Made by a program: the position numbers and the translations under genes. From the NCBI GenBank assembly GCA_905182985.1, contig CAJJDN010000094.1, positions 109,263-173,262 on the forward strand: a DNA stretch of 64,000 bases, read 5' to 3'. Below, one piece after another: positions 13,101 through 24,754 of the stretch (its first letter is position 1; each line of letters begins with the position of its first letter). The DNA is from Paramecium sonneborni. Lineage: Eukaryota; Ciliophora; Oligohymenophorea; Peniculida; Parameciidae. Below the pieces are notes generated by a model that saw only the letters and a list, made by a program, of their open reading frames with translations, was not told the DNA's origin and made no database searches.

Positions 13101-16013
13101 ATCTTGGATTAATTTGGTAGCAACTTTATTCATGATTTCATTCATATATTTAAAATGATAATCCAGAATACAAACAAAATTCACAATTCGTATTATATGT
13201 AATGATACAGATGATATTATATGAATATGAGTTCTTTGACTTGAAACAACAATCAATAAATCTTCACATTACCATAAATGTTGTGTACTTTATTAAGCAT
13301 TTGAAGCTCCTTCTCTTAAATCAATAGCTAAATCATGTCTATCACTTTTCTATGACATACTCCACATCTACAATTACCAATTTGATTTTAAGATGAACAT
13401 TTTTTGATTAAAAATTAAACAATCTACAATAAAGGATCGATTAAATGGAATTTTAGTACCAATGTTAATATTTTACAACATTCTATTACCACAGATATCT
13501 TAAGTATAAAGAATACTTTATTTATCAGGCATGTACAATCTCTAAGTTAAATAATCAAATGATAATGTTCCTAAAAGATTAGGTAATTCAAACGATTAGA
13601 AAGGATGAAAAATAAATAAATCTTTTATAGTAGGTCTCTTTTGATATGTTTATTATTTTTATTGAGTAAATATTTATGTTTCTGCAAAATATACAGCTCC
13701 TTCAACACATTCAAGTATTATAGTTTTAGCAAATTAATATAAGTCTCCACTCTTAATTTTTGTGTATTCATTTTACTTTTAAACAGCAGGTAAAGTTTCA
13801 CTCATTTTTTCCTTAAGTGATCTTTTAGTGCCTAATGGTTTAGGTTGTCTCTTATTCTATTTCTTATTGAATTTGCCTGAAGCTTTTTTAAGAAAATAAG
13901 ATTATTTAATTCTTCTCCAAAATTTTAAAATGACCATACCAAATTTCTTAAGAACCAATTACTCTCCAAGATAGACATCTGGAAACATTAATTAGAGTAA
14001 TCTTCCATAATCTACTGTATACATCCTATCTTTTAGACTAATAATAGATGAATCAGCTAATTTTTGTATTTCAAACATTTCTAATTTTAATCCAAATTAA
14101 TTTAAAATAGATAAAGTTTATTTAAGAGTAACAGTTTTCATATCTAAGCTAACTGTAGCAATTTTTTAGAATTCTTCTAATAGTTTTGGTTTTAATTTAG
14201 CTACATATGTTCCATAATTAAATTTCATTCTAAGTTGAATTGGACTTATCTGTTATCCGATCATAATCAATTCTTCAAATTTAGCTAAACTTACACGGGC
14301 TGTATATTAATTACTAATGATTCTAAATAAAGCATTTGAAAGAGACACATCCATAACTTAATTGAAAAGAACATTAAGCATTAAAAGAAATTCTTTAGGT
14401 TCAATAAATTTTTCAGGAAATTTTTAAGTAAATTAACTAAAGAATTATTTAACAGTTAACCCTGATTATTATAATTTCAAGAGTACTTTATTAGATAGTT
14501 ATTGAATTAGAATTTCTAATTTTAATAGTGAATTTTTATAAATATTAGCCCTAGTTTCTATATCAGCCATACTAAAACTAACTCTTTTTCCTGCATTACT
14601 TTATTGCGTATTAGTCTTGAGTAAATCTAATAGTTGATTATCTCTTTCTTATATGAAACCTTGCATTTCTTCTGCTTAAATGTAATGATATAGAAATTTA
14701 GCATTATCAATTTCAGATTACATATTTTAAATTGCTCTTTATTCTTATTATTTAGTTTCTTTCTTCTCTTCTCTTACTTCATGGAGTGATTGTCTAGTAA
14801 ATATTTATGAAAAGTCTTCAATAGTTAAATAATTTTTATTGTTATGATCTAAATAATGGAACATATTGTCTAATTGTATTTTTGAGAAACGTAAAGTGTA
14901 TGTCATCACAAAATCTTGAAATTCTATCTTTTTTATTTTTAATCTATCAGATGCCTAAAGTGAATTAATCATTTCTTATAAATCTTTAAATTCTCTCATC
15001 ATAACTTATCTTAATTATTCTACTGTCTATTCTACTTTAAATTAAACACTTAATAAAGATTCATTAGAGACAGTTCTAACTTAGATTTTACTCAAGAACT
15101 CCATATATTAGATTGAATTATTATTATTTATGTCAAAATATTTGAACACAGTTTATAAGACTTCCTCTGCAACAGGAATATTAGAATCTCTGAAAGCTTA
15201 TAGAAATTCATTAAATTCAATATGTCCATCTTTGTTGTAATCAAATATTTCAAATACTTCTTTTAGTGATTTATCTGATTTACTAATTTTATCTTTAATT
15301 ATAGCAAATAATTCTTCTGCTTTAAGACTTGACATAATTCTTATTTATTTTTAAACTTCAGTCATATGATTTTTATATCTTCGAAATGCTAATTAAATAT
15401 AATTTGCCGCATTTTCTTGAGTGAATATTTGATGAGTATAAATACTCTAAAAATGTCTCATTTCAATTAAGATTGGTAATTTAACATATGTATTACGAAT
15501 GATTTATAGATAATTAATTAATTATACTTTTGGTCTAATAACACCCATAACATTTAAAAAATCTGCAAATTCCCTCGTGTCTATATGTTTGAAATTAATT
15601 TTGATAAAGTCTTCAACTAAACAATAACCTTTATAACACTATTATAATTATCCTTCTCTTTTTGGTCTCTCGGGTTCCAAAGCTTTATTTTTAAGTATCA
15701 ATTTAGCTAGATAATAATTTTTTATTTACTTTTACGGCTATAGTCATTTTCATGACAATGTTTATAGAATGCTAACCTATTCAATCTGACATATCTTCTC
15801 CAACTAGTAAATAAACCTTCTTGAACGATTTTAATAGTTGGTGCATGTAAAATATCTCTAATTTCATAATCTAATATGATCTTCTTAATTAATACCTATG
15901 AAATCATCTTATTTAGGAAAAGGAAGTTTGTCTCTTTGACTGAATTGGACTAACTGATCATATTAAAAGTCAACATCTTCCTTATAGAGATCATTGTCTA
16001 AATCAGTTGTCAT
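1180..16013 (-). CDS. Giant EF-hand, propeller-like and pseudokinase protein (about 4,900 aa)
   Basis: One minus-strand gene running from ATG at 16011-16013 (MTTDLDNDLYKEDVDF) to TGA at 1180-1182. Introns seen include 15871-15895 (25 nt), 15707-15735 (29 nt) and 1294-1316 (23 nt). N-terminal EF-hand-like units: FDYNKDGHIEFNEF near residue 265, then a degenerate DINNNNS loop. Propeller-like segments lie around residues 760-900 and 1200-1400, with EF-like units between them (CDEEGYISQQQYEE). A canonical loop, NDENGDGILTKKQF, sits near residue 1680. At about residues 3480-3760 is a protein-kinase fold with an APE-like ALAPEF and MADTWSFGVIIFELL, but no recognisable VAIK, HRD or DFG motif, so probably a pseudokinase. 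Then a Gln/Ser-rich linker (about 4570-4640) and a helical C-terminus. I sampled frames at many points and saw no gene boundary, but I did not prove every codon; a split into two genes remains possible. Role unknown; a Ca2+-responsive scaffold is inference. Confidence 0.75.
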
Positions 16014-16057
16014 ATATAAATATATATTTATTTATTATTTATTTTTTATTAATAAAT

Positions 16058-16794
16058 TCAATTTTTCCACATTTACTTATTGGCGGTCTATCTCACGAAT
16101 TCTCTAACAGTTTCTTTCATTTCAGGATCATTACTCTCATAGCATGTCTTCAACATACTGAAAATTCCTTAAATATTCTCATTTAAATTTCCATCTTTCT
16201 CTAATTTCTTTTTTTCTTTCTATTCCTTCTTTTAATCAATCTAATATTACTATATTAATATTACAATGTTTTCTGTTGTTTTAATTTATGTCCATTATGT
16301 TTGATCAGGTATGATTAATGTAATATGAATATTATTTTTTGTTACTTTATAACTACTCATTTTGTGAAGAAAACCACTAAATGTTTTATTAATTTGTAAC
16401 CTTTATAATAAATTATATATATATATTAAAACCTATGATTAGCATTGTGATATCCTATGACTCGAACATCAAAACAATTCTTTCCAAATTCAACTTAAAT
16501 ATTCTCTTAAGGTAATTCTCCTATACCATCCATATTGATAATTATTTTTATTTTATTCTCTTCCTATTCAAAAGCATATTTAGTTATTTTCTCAAACTTT
16601 AATTCATCTATTGGTGGCATCTATTACTCAATCTACTCTTCCTACTCAACTTTTTATGGTTTAAGTATCTTAATAGAATCCCTTAAGAACTTTATCCTCT
16701 TGTTCAAATACTCTATATTATTAGGCCTCTTTGCTATCTTCAACCATTCCTCAACTTCAGCTAACTCCTCTTAATATTACTCTAATTCACTCAT
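16058..16794 (-). CDS. CACYBP: Calcyclin-binding protein / Siah-interacting protein homologue
   Basis: A 226-aa protein with the whole CacyBP/SIP layout. There is an N-terminal helical hairpin (MSELEQYQEELAEVEEWLKI), a central CS domain of p23/alpha-crystallin fold (residues about 85-165, with ENIQVEFGKNCFDVRVIG and a TQWTQIK end strand), and a C-terminal SGS segment (GIFSMLKTCYESNDPEMKET, matching the animal GLMNVLKKIYEDGDDDMK region). In animals it bridges S100/Siah/Skp1 complexes and binds Hsp90 partners. Two introns are inferred: 16401-16432 (32 nt, ending AAAG) and one of 24 nt near 16245. The second has 3n length and no TGA, so it could also be read as eight coding residues. Its stop lies 44 bp upstream of the giant gene's start. 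Confidence 0.85.
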
Positions 16795-17471
16795 AAAATA
16801 AATTAATTTTTGGAATCCCTTTTTTTAATTTGGTAGATATATAGGAATCACTTCAATGACTAATTACCTTATTTTAACCAAATACTGCATAGTTGTAATT
16901 ATCATTTTACTTCTTTATTTATTCTTCTCACTTTTATATTACTCTTGTTATCTTTTATTCATTAACTTTAACTTTTCTTCACATTCATTATATGAATTTA
17001 CTTTAAAACTATTTACCTTTTTAATATCTAATCTCAGTCATTAAACTCATTTTTAAATGAATTATATATTCTAGATACCTTTTATTTTTAGAAAAACCAA
17101 AAAAATAACTATTATCTAGTGATTGAAATTTTACAAATTCATAAATATTAAATAAGATAGTTTTAAATTCATAATTATTACTTCAATCTTTTTATGTATA
17201 TTCCATTTCATTTCTATTCATTTTCGAGCATATTCAAAATTCACTCAATCAAAATCTTTTATTTTTAGTTAAATTTTCTGATTATATTTTTTCTAATATT
17301 AATAAATCACACTTTTAAAATATTCTATAGTCTGATTCCTTTTTTATTCTTAAATTTAGACTTCATGTTGAAGTTTTAATATTCTGTGATAAGAATTCTC
17401 AACCATATTTAAAGAGAGTTAAATATTTTTCTCAGATATGAATTTAATATTAATTTATTAATATTTAAATT
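16795..17471. other. 677-bp gap with no confident gene
   Basis: It holds a minus-strand frame of about 70 codons directly upstream of and in frame with the CACYBP start (16795-17010). That could be an N-terminal extension only if a 19-nt intron is assumed, and animal CacyBP starts where the shorter model starts, so I left it out. The rest (17041-17471) is AT-rich with no coherent frame. It must contain the promoters of the divergent CACYBP and REEP-like genes. Confidence 0.5.
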
Positions 17472-17841
17472 ATGAGTGCCTGCATATATTGTTGTCTCAT
17501 TTATTTGATAGCAGGTATTATTTATCCACTGAAGCAGACCTACTAAGCTTATAAATTAAAAGATGAACTATCAACCTGGATTATATATTGGATTTTAATG
17601 AGTTCAATATATTTATTAGAATAAATATCATTTGATGTCTTGTTCATGTATTTATTGTTTAAATCTCAAAAGGATTCCAGGATATTCACTATTGAAGACT
17701 TTATATGCAGTCTGGCTTTATCATGAAAAAACTAAAGGAGCTTCACTTGTTGGCACTTTCCTTAATCCTACATTTAAGAAAATAAAAGACATTATGATTC
17801 CATTTTAAGAGCGCTTAAATTTTCTTGAATAAGTTAAATGA
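17472..17841 (+). CDS. TB2/DP1/HVA22 (REEP-like) membrane protein
   Basis: A 114-aa protein of the TB2/DP1/HVA22 family, which shapes tubular ER membrane through hairpin insertions. Seen in order: a hydrophobic N-terminus (MSACIYCCLIYLIAGIIYP), the family signature region around residues 25-40 (KDELSTWIIYWIL), a second hydrophobic hairpin, the IPGYSLLKTLYAVWLY block typical of the family's W-P-x-Y-x-x-K segment, and the KTKGASLV motif (family form TxGAxxLY). One 25-nt intron (GTATTT...AAAG) joins LF to MIPGY. It ends AAAG rather than TAG, but both flanking frames demand it and the spliced length is a multiple of three. Length is near that of minimal family members (yeast Yop1 180 aa, plant HVA22 about 130 aa). 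Confidence 0.8.
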
Positions 17842-18272
17842 ATTTATCATATAATTTTTCAAAGAATCATTATATACCATAAATCGTTTAATTTTTGTAT
17901 ATCAAACTAATTTTCCAAATATGTATAGATATTTCATTGATCAAAAAATTAGAATAAAATTCAGTTTATGGACTTTAATCATAGGGATCTATAAATATTT
18001 CAATTTTAATATCTATAAATAATAGAATAAGTCATTTAAAAGAAAATATATTCCTTTGAATGATCATATTGTATTATATTATATTAGATTAATGTATTAT
18101 ATAATTAGAATTAAGGAAATTAAAATTTAATTTATAAAACAAGGCTCATTCTTAAGAGCCTTTAAAAGAAGGCAAAATTAAAAATATAGCTATATATTCC
18201 ATCTTCAAATAGAATAGTAATCATTTGTGTAATGTTAAAATGAATAAATTTATTCTCATTCAAAGCTGTTTT
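17842..18272. other. 431-bp convergent intergenic region with one hairpin
   Basis: No coding frame is convincing except a possible continuation of the gene at 18273-18518 (about 18160-18272, minus). A small inverted repeat lies at 18141-18162: AAGGCTC, an 8-nt loop, GAGCCTT. Its position between two convergent genes suggests a role at transcript ends, but eukaryotic termination does not need hairpins, so this is only a position-based guess. Confidence 0.4.
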
Positions 18273-18518
18273 TCAGAATTATATAGTTAATAATTTGTAG
18301 AACAATGTAATCAATTCTTGATTTCCATGTTAAGTAGAGCAGGCTTTCTAATGAAGAGTAACTTCTTTATTGAATTTAATATTATTAGAACATTATAGAT
18401 TAATTGGAATTTCCTCATCTCTAAAATATTTTTACTAATGAAATGAATGTTCTTGAAATATTTTACATGTACTAGCTATAACAGCAGTCAATATAATAGC
18501 TATAAATATGGACTTCAT
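18273..18518 (-). CDS. Small secreted protein, 81 aa
   Basis: ATG at 18516-18518 begins a clear signal peptide (MKSIFIAIILTAVIAS followed by TCK). The mature part has Cys at about 18, 43 and 60 and is mildly charged. No family is recognised. The frame ends at TGA 18273-18275, but it stays open and coding-like beyond that stop for about 50 codons (ALNENKFIHFNITQM...). No 3n intron with acceptable borders removes the TGA. The protein could be complete as drawn, or the gene could be a slightly decayed copy with a premature stop. Confidence 0.5.
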
Positions 18519-18775
18519 TCTTGATAATATTATTAAGAATATCTTAAATTCAAATTCATATAAATTATTAAAAACCTCCCCCATCAATAATATCTAATCA
18601 TAATTTATTAGTTTATTGTGTTTTAAAATTTGAGTTTACAATAAATTTTAGGACTGAAAAAATACATTTAATATTGCATAAAATTATAATAGTTATATAT
18701 CTGATTATATAAATTAGATTATGATTTAATAAATAAGTTATTGTTTGTAGTTTAATGAAATAAAAATATATACAG

Positions 18776-20406
18776 TCATTACCATAATTTATTAAAAGAA
18801 GTATTATTGAAACTTTTTGATGCCCAATCCATCGTAAACATCTAAATATAAAATAATTAATACAGTTTTTTAATTAATGTTTGGTTAAAAGGTTGGTAAA
18901 TATTTATTCTCAAGTTTTTGTAAATTTTATTGTTTTTTTTATTAATATTCGAGTAATCTATCTTCAACTTTGACAGTATTGTAATTTTCAATATTTCTTT
19001 TTTGAATTTATGGTCTAAATGTTAATGAAGATTGCATATCCTTATCTTTTTTTATTTGTTCTGTCAAAATATGTTCATTTCTTTTTTCTAACCAATTAAT
19101 TTATGAATTAGCAAATTCTTCAACATTAATTTCTTATTACATTGATTTATTTTAATCCTTCTTTTTAGACCACTTTTATTTTTCCATTTCCCACTATTCT
19201 TATTCTGCTCTTATACATTCTTCCTCCTTCTATTTTTTTTGTTCAATTTAGGACTTAACCCATTCTTCTTTTTTTTAAATAACTTTTTATTAACGAATAT
19301 GAAGTGGGACATAATATTAACATTCAGTTTTCATCCTCTATCCTTACCCTTCCATAAACTCTAAACGTTTTTGTCTTTAATTTTGTACCTTTTTATTTGG
19401 AGTATCTTGGGTTGCAAATTAAGTTGTTTACTATTATTAAATAGTTTATTATTCTTATTTTTTAATGGTATCTCCAATTTTATATTTTATCTCATTAGTT
19501 TATACAATTGCATGACATTAACCTTATTTATATTAGACATCTTCAGCAGGATCGATTTATTCCATTATTACTTCTTCCTTAATTATTTAAATATCTTAAC
19601 AAACATTCATTGACTTTTTAGCACTATTTATAAATATTTATGATATGTTACTTAATTTAGAGGTAATCTTTTAATTTAGGTAAATTAGGCAAAAGGTCAA
19701 CCTAAATATCTGCATCCTTAAACTAATATATCATTTTATAGTCTTCCTCTTCATTTATAAGTTATTTTAATTTTCTTTCTAGCATTTTACAACTCTTTTC
19801 ATTTATCATAGGTCTTGCACTCATAATTTATTTTTCCTTATTTTTTTCCTCTTCCTTCATTTTATTTAATTGCTTCAATCTCTATTTTTCATAGTTATAT
19901 AATCTGTTTACTGTCTCTTAAAATACTAAAATTATATTCATTAAATTACCCTCATCTACATCTTCTTTTGCATGTTCAACTTTACTTTATTTCAATTTTT
20001 CATCTTTTTATTTTTCCTCATCTCTCTTTTTTTTCACTTCTTCTGCTTTGATTTATATATTTTTTATGTTTTATTATACTTTATCCATTTCTAAATTTAT
20101 AATTTTAATACTTTTTGGTTGTTTCTATATAATAACTTTTTCACATTTAGAAACCTCTACTACAGATTTTTATGATTTTTTATGCAATTCTGTTTTTTTT
20201 TTATTTAGGGCGTCCTTGAAGACATTTTACGGATTACTATATTTTCCATTTTGTAATTTCAATATTGATCCTCCAACTTAAGGATTCCTTGATGTTTAAA
20301 CCATTCTCTGAGGAGAGAGAGAATTACCTACTGATTCTGCTTGTAAGTATCTTTCCATTGATTGAGATTCAACACTTTCTTTTGAGTCATCTAATTGTTA
20401 ATTCAT
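18776..20406 (-). CDS. Coiled-coil protein with TFxPxI motifs, 523 aa
   Basis: ATG 20404-20406 opens MNQQLDDSKESVESQSMERY. A Ser/Gln-rich N-terminus is followed by long Lys/Glu/Gln-rich helices that are probably coiled coil (about residues 100-450). Near the C-terminus are LTFRPQIQKR and LPTFQPNINQK, two copies of a TFxPxI(N) motif that recurs in the divergent neighbour at 20735. Two introns are needed: a 22-nt GTA...TAG near 18860, and one near 19605 whose borders are uncertain (best fit 37 nt, GTC...AAG). Spliced length is then a multiple of three. The short C-terminal exon ends at TGA 18776-18778. Such motif proteins are common in ciliates and often cytoskeletal; function here is inference. 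Confidence 0.65.
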
Positions 20407-20734
20407 TTGCAAATAAATTTTAATAATATATATAAATAAAATTCTTTTTACTTTTCATTTATTATAATTAAATAGAAAAAATAAACTTAAATAAAATTTC
20501 CATTTAATTGATTTTGTAAAATTATTTTTTCAATTAATCTTGAAAAAGATTAAGATCTTTTAAGTATATTTTATAATTGATATTTATACTAAAAATATTT
20601 GATGAAAAAGTAATTTCATAATAATTCATACATATCTATAATACAATTTAAGATTTATTTCTAGAATTGTTTAACCATAATTCAAACAAATTATCGTACA
20701 TTTTGCATTTTTTAAATATAAATAAAATAAATTT
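20407..20734. promoter_or_regulatory. 328-bp divergent promoter region
   Basis: This region lies between the start codons of two divergent genes whose products share the TFxPxI motif. It is AT-rich with no coding frame and no recognised element. Shared control of the pair is plausible from position alone. Confidence 0.4.
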
Positions 20735-23700
20735 ATGAATCAATTAATGAAACCTTCATTAAATTTCGATTTTAATGAAGTCTAATTTGATGAGCAATAG
20801 ATACCAAATTATACAAGAGAATTTATGGATTAAATGAGAGATCATATGTATCATGTTAGAAAGTTTGAATAAATACAAAAGAATCAAACACCAAAATTAA
20901 TTTCATAAAGGCCTATGAGTGCCTAAGCCAAATATTTAATGACTCCTTAAGAAAAACATAAATACTTAAAAAAGAAAGAACCCATTTAAGTTAGTCCAAA
21001 TAAATAATCACAACTCAAAAATACTTCAAATGTAATTAAATTTGGGAAAACCTATATATCTGAAACAATTCCTGTGATTCATTCAAATATTTTCATTTCT
21101 GGTTCTGATGTATAACTCAGTAAATAAACTAATAGTTCTAAAGTCTCTAAAATGAAATCACCAATATAACAGATAATTAATAAGCCATAACAAATAAATT
21201 AAAAGTCCTTAGATTAACCTGTTAAAAATGAAGTTATAGGTGTTTTCGATTGGGAAGAAGAATTTGATGAATAATTTTTTATAAAAGAAGCAATGAAGTA
21301 TTAAGAAAAAAACTAAAGACTTTAAACAATCGAAAAAGTAAATAGAGAATAATTTTTATAAAAAGTAAAGACTTAATAAAGTGCTTCTTCACTTAAAAAT
21401 GTAAAATAAACAAAAGAAGATATTCTAAAATAGTAATAAATGGAAATTTAATAAAAATAAGCTAAATTAGAGTAATTAAGACAATATAATAATTCTTTAT
21501 AACCTATTGAAACTGCTTAGAAATTCAAAGAAGAAGAAGATAATTATGAGAATGATTTTGTAGATGAAGAATAAATTATTGAACAAAAGATTGTTAAATA
21601 ATAATAAATAGTATAAAATAATGAAGAAGATGATGATTATGGTAAAGATGGATTTGAAGTTTATGAAGAGAATAAAGTTATGGAAACTAATAATATAGAT
21701 GATGAAAAATAATGGAAATAAAATGAAAATTTGAAAAAAAAAGAATAGATTTAAAATAAGACTACGACAGATTCAAAAAGCACTTTAACTTATAATTCAA
21801 AAACTAGAAAAAAATAAATTATTTATAGAGCTAAAAATGCAAAAGAAAGAAAAGAGGAGTTAGAAGGAATGAGAGAAGAATTATAAAAAAATTTAATAGA
21901 AAATGATGCTGAATCTGCTAAAATATACAAATTATTATAAGATTCAAGAGAAAAAGAAAAAATTATGATTGAAGTTAATTCAAAAAGGCGAGAAGAATTA
22001 ATATTAGCTCGCTTAACTTTACAGCAATTATCAGAAAAGATTGATTAATAATTACACATGATAGATGTAATAGGAATATTAATATCATTAGGATTTAGAT
22101 AAAAAAGAACATTATGCTTAATAAATTATTGAAAAGTTGAAAGAGAATAGAAAAAGATAATAATAATAATATGATGAAGAGATAGAAAAGTTTTTAGCTT
22201 GTAAAGTAATTGCAAGATTCCTCAAATGCAAAAAAGATAGAAAATTATTTTTAGAGTTAAGACGTTAAAAGTTTATGAATATGCTCATATAATGATTATA
22301 ATTTTAATTAAATGCCATAATTTATTGACTATCTAGTTGAAATAGGAATAATCGTTAATAAATATTCAATCTCAAAGAATAACATTTTATTTTCTCTCTC
22401 TGATTATTTAAAGAATCTATCAGCATCTGATTCTTTTGATATGTCATTGAGATTATATGATAGTTGGAAATTGTAATAAACTAAAAAAAAGAATCCTGGA
22501 AACTTATTGACAATTCTTAATAAAATAGCGCTTCGTTAACCTTTTAAATTAATGCAATCATATTAAAAAAGAGCTAAAATGCAATTCAGCCCTAATAAAG
22601 TTCGAAATTCTTAAAAATCTCAAAGTAACAATTCATAATCATATCAATCACCAATTAATAAAAAAGCTTTGAGTTAAATGGGTTTAAATGATACATGTGA
22701 AAGACTCTATATGGAAGGAATTATTTAGAAAGTGAAAAAGTATAATTATAATAACTGAAATAGAGGATAATATGAATAAGAAAAATAACAATTAGAATTA
22801 AAAGAATGTACATTCAAACCTTAAGTTAATGTTGAAGGAATAAAAAAGAATGATGTTGAAGTATTTGATCGACTCTATCAAACTTAATTAGTAAGTAAAA
22901 ATGATTTTTCTGAATTTAAACAAAAATAGGAAATTAGTTAATGCACTTTTACACCATCAATTAATAAATAAGAATAGATTTCAAACTTTTAACCTTTTGA
23001 AAATAAGTAATTAAAAATAATAACTTAAACTTAGATAAATAGCTTAGCCATAAATTTTTGATAGATTATTTTAAGAATCAATCTCAAGAAGTAATTTAAA
23101 ATCAAGCTATGCTCCTATTCGAGAACAAAAGGAATTACAAGAATGTACATTTAAACCTTAAATTTCTCATAGATAATTAAATAGAAGCGGAGATGATAGT
23201 ATATATAATTAAATATTATTTAGTCTTTAAAAGATTGCATAATGAATCTGCTGAAAAACAATAAATTTAAGCTTTCTAAAGACTTGATAAAGAAACCAAA
23301 GAGCTTGAATAATGTACATTCAAACCAAAAATTAATACTACCTTAAATTTATCTCCTAATTAATAACCTGCTTTTGATCGATTATATATGTTATCAACCA
23401 AATCAAAAAAAAATCTTTTTGATGAAAGTCAATAAAAACCAATAGTTAATAAAACTAAAGATTAATCATCAATTTAAAATAATGAATCTTTATATGAAAG
23501 AATGAAAAGTCATGTTGATAAAAAGAAAAGAAATATTTATCACATAAAAAAAGAAGTTGATAAAGAATTGACATTCAAACCAAATATCAATATGAGATCA
23601 TAAAACAATATTTAAAGCAAATAAAATTATAAGCCTTAATCTATGGTTTCTGTATAGTCAGAACCAAAATTAAAACCTTCTGCAAATACTTTGTCGACAT

Positions 23701-23825
23701 ATGTATATAACACTAGAAAGTCTCAATAGGATAAAGAGAACAGTAATTTGTCAATGTATTGTGAAACAGCATATTTTTAAGAGGATCAAAAATTAAAGTC
23801 CAATATTTTAGATTTAAAATTATGA
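20735..23825 (+). CDS. Coiled-coil protein with repeated DRLY / CTFKPxIN units (frame break at about 22,285)
   Basis: About 995 codons. The N-terminal half is acidic and coiled-coil, with a WEEEFDEQFF patch. The C-terminal half carries spaced units of FDRLY or FKRLH followed by ECTFKPQVN, QCTFTPSIN, ECTFKPQIS, QCTFKPKIN and ELTFKPNIN. Introns seen: a 25-nt one near 22060, 22740-22763 (24 nt with in-frame TGA), a 28-nt one near 23010 and a 25-nt one near 23200. All four are supported because the repeat units continue cleanly across them. The first part ends in frame at TGA 22293-22295, while the second part is open from 22279 in the next frame. No intron explains this, so there is a +1 shift: a sequence error, a retained fragment, or two genes (the second starting at ATG 22312). 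Function unknown, probably cytoskeletal. Confidence 0.65.
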
Positions 23826-23841
23826 ACTTTTATTATCACTA

Positions 23842-24573
23842 TCATAAATTCGATAATTCTAAAATAGTGTCACTTCCTTAATATTATGGTACAATAAAAT
23901 TATATTTTTCTTAAAGTTTTAATGGAATGAATCTTCCCCCAATAAAATGTCTTCCCTTAAAACTCTTAACTCCTAGTTTAGGAAGAGTTAATGAAATCAA
24001 ATATTATGGGTTAAAGAGATCTTAAGTATTTCCTTTTTCAACATCCCAACCAGATGGAATATCTACAGATAAAATTGGAGTTTTTGTTGTCTTAAATTAA
24101 TAAATAGGTTTATCAAATGGTTCTCTAAGAGGAGGTTTAAATGAAAATCCAAGGATTGCATCAATCAATAAATCATATTTTTCAAAATCTTAAATTTAAT
24201 AATGAATTGGAACTAAATTGTATTTACATTGATTAAGCAATCTATTGAAATATGGATTTTTCACTTCTTTAAATAATACTATTTCAGGTTATAATCCAAA
24301 CTATTTTAAATGCCGAGCAGAAACAATACCATCTCCTCCATTATTTCCTGGTCCACATAGCACCAGAATTTTATTATAAGAATTACCTTATTTATTTAAT
24401 TAAACTACTGTATTTGCAACACTTTATCCAGCCAATTCCATTAATTAATCTAAAGTAAAACCTACCTCATCAGACATTAATTCAACATCAAATTGTTATG
24501 ATTGTACCTAATTTAAATATGAAACTTTGTTGATTTGTTACATAAATCTATATTATAAGAATTTATTAATCAT
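23842..24573 (-). CDS. NAXE: NAD(P)H-hydrate epimerase (YjeF N-terminal domain)
   Basis: A 243-aa intronless protein. It interconverts R and S forms of hydrated NAD(P)H so that the dehydratase can repair them. The dinucleotide/phosphate-binding motif VLCGPGNNGGDGIVSARHL is almost identical to bacterial, yeast and human YjeF_N proteins. Further on are the acidic DAILGFSF block (family DALFGFGF) and LSVDIPSGWDVEKG (family ADIPSGxxVD), which hold the catalytic Asp region. The C-terminal P-KLGVKSFKGRHFIGGRF also matches. Two in-frame starts exist: 24573 (MINKFLQYRF...) and 24543. The longer one adds a short basic/aromatic leader that could be mitochondrial. It converges on the gene to its left with 16 bp between stops. 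Confidence 0.93.
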
Positions 24574-24754
24574 ATTTAATTTATTATGAGAATAATGTAT
24601 AAATTTTATTGTATGTTGAGGGTATAATAGATTAGTATTTGAGTTTATGAAATTGAAAAGGAACGTTTTTGAAAGATAGAAATTAATGGAAATAGGAAGG
24701 TGAAATGGGTATGAATAATTTATAAATAATATAGTAAATAATAATAATAAAAAA

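Noticed and set aside
16795..17010. N-terminal extension of the CACYBP homologue
   Set aside because: It needs an unusually short 19-nt intron, and the animal protein begins at the position of the shorter model.
18141..18162. Hairpin as a bacterial-type terminator
   Set aside because: The organism is a eukaryote and the stem is only 7 bp; kept as a minor note only.
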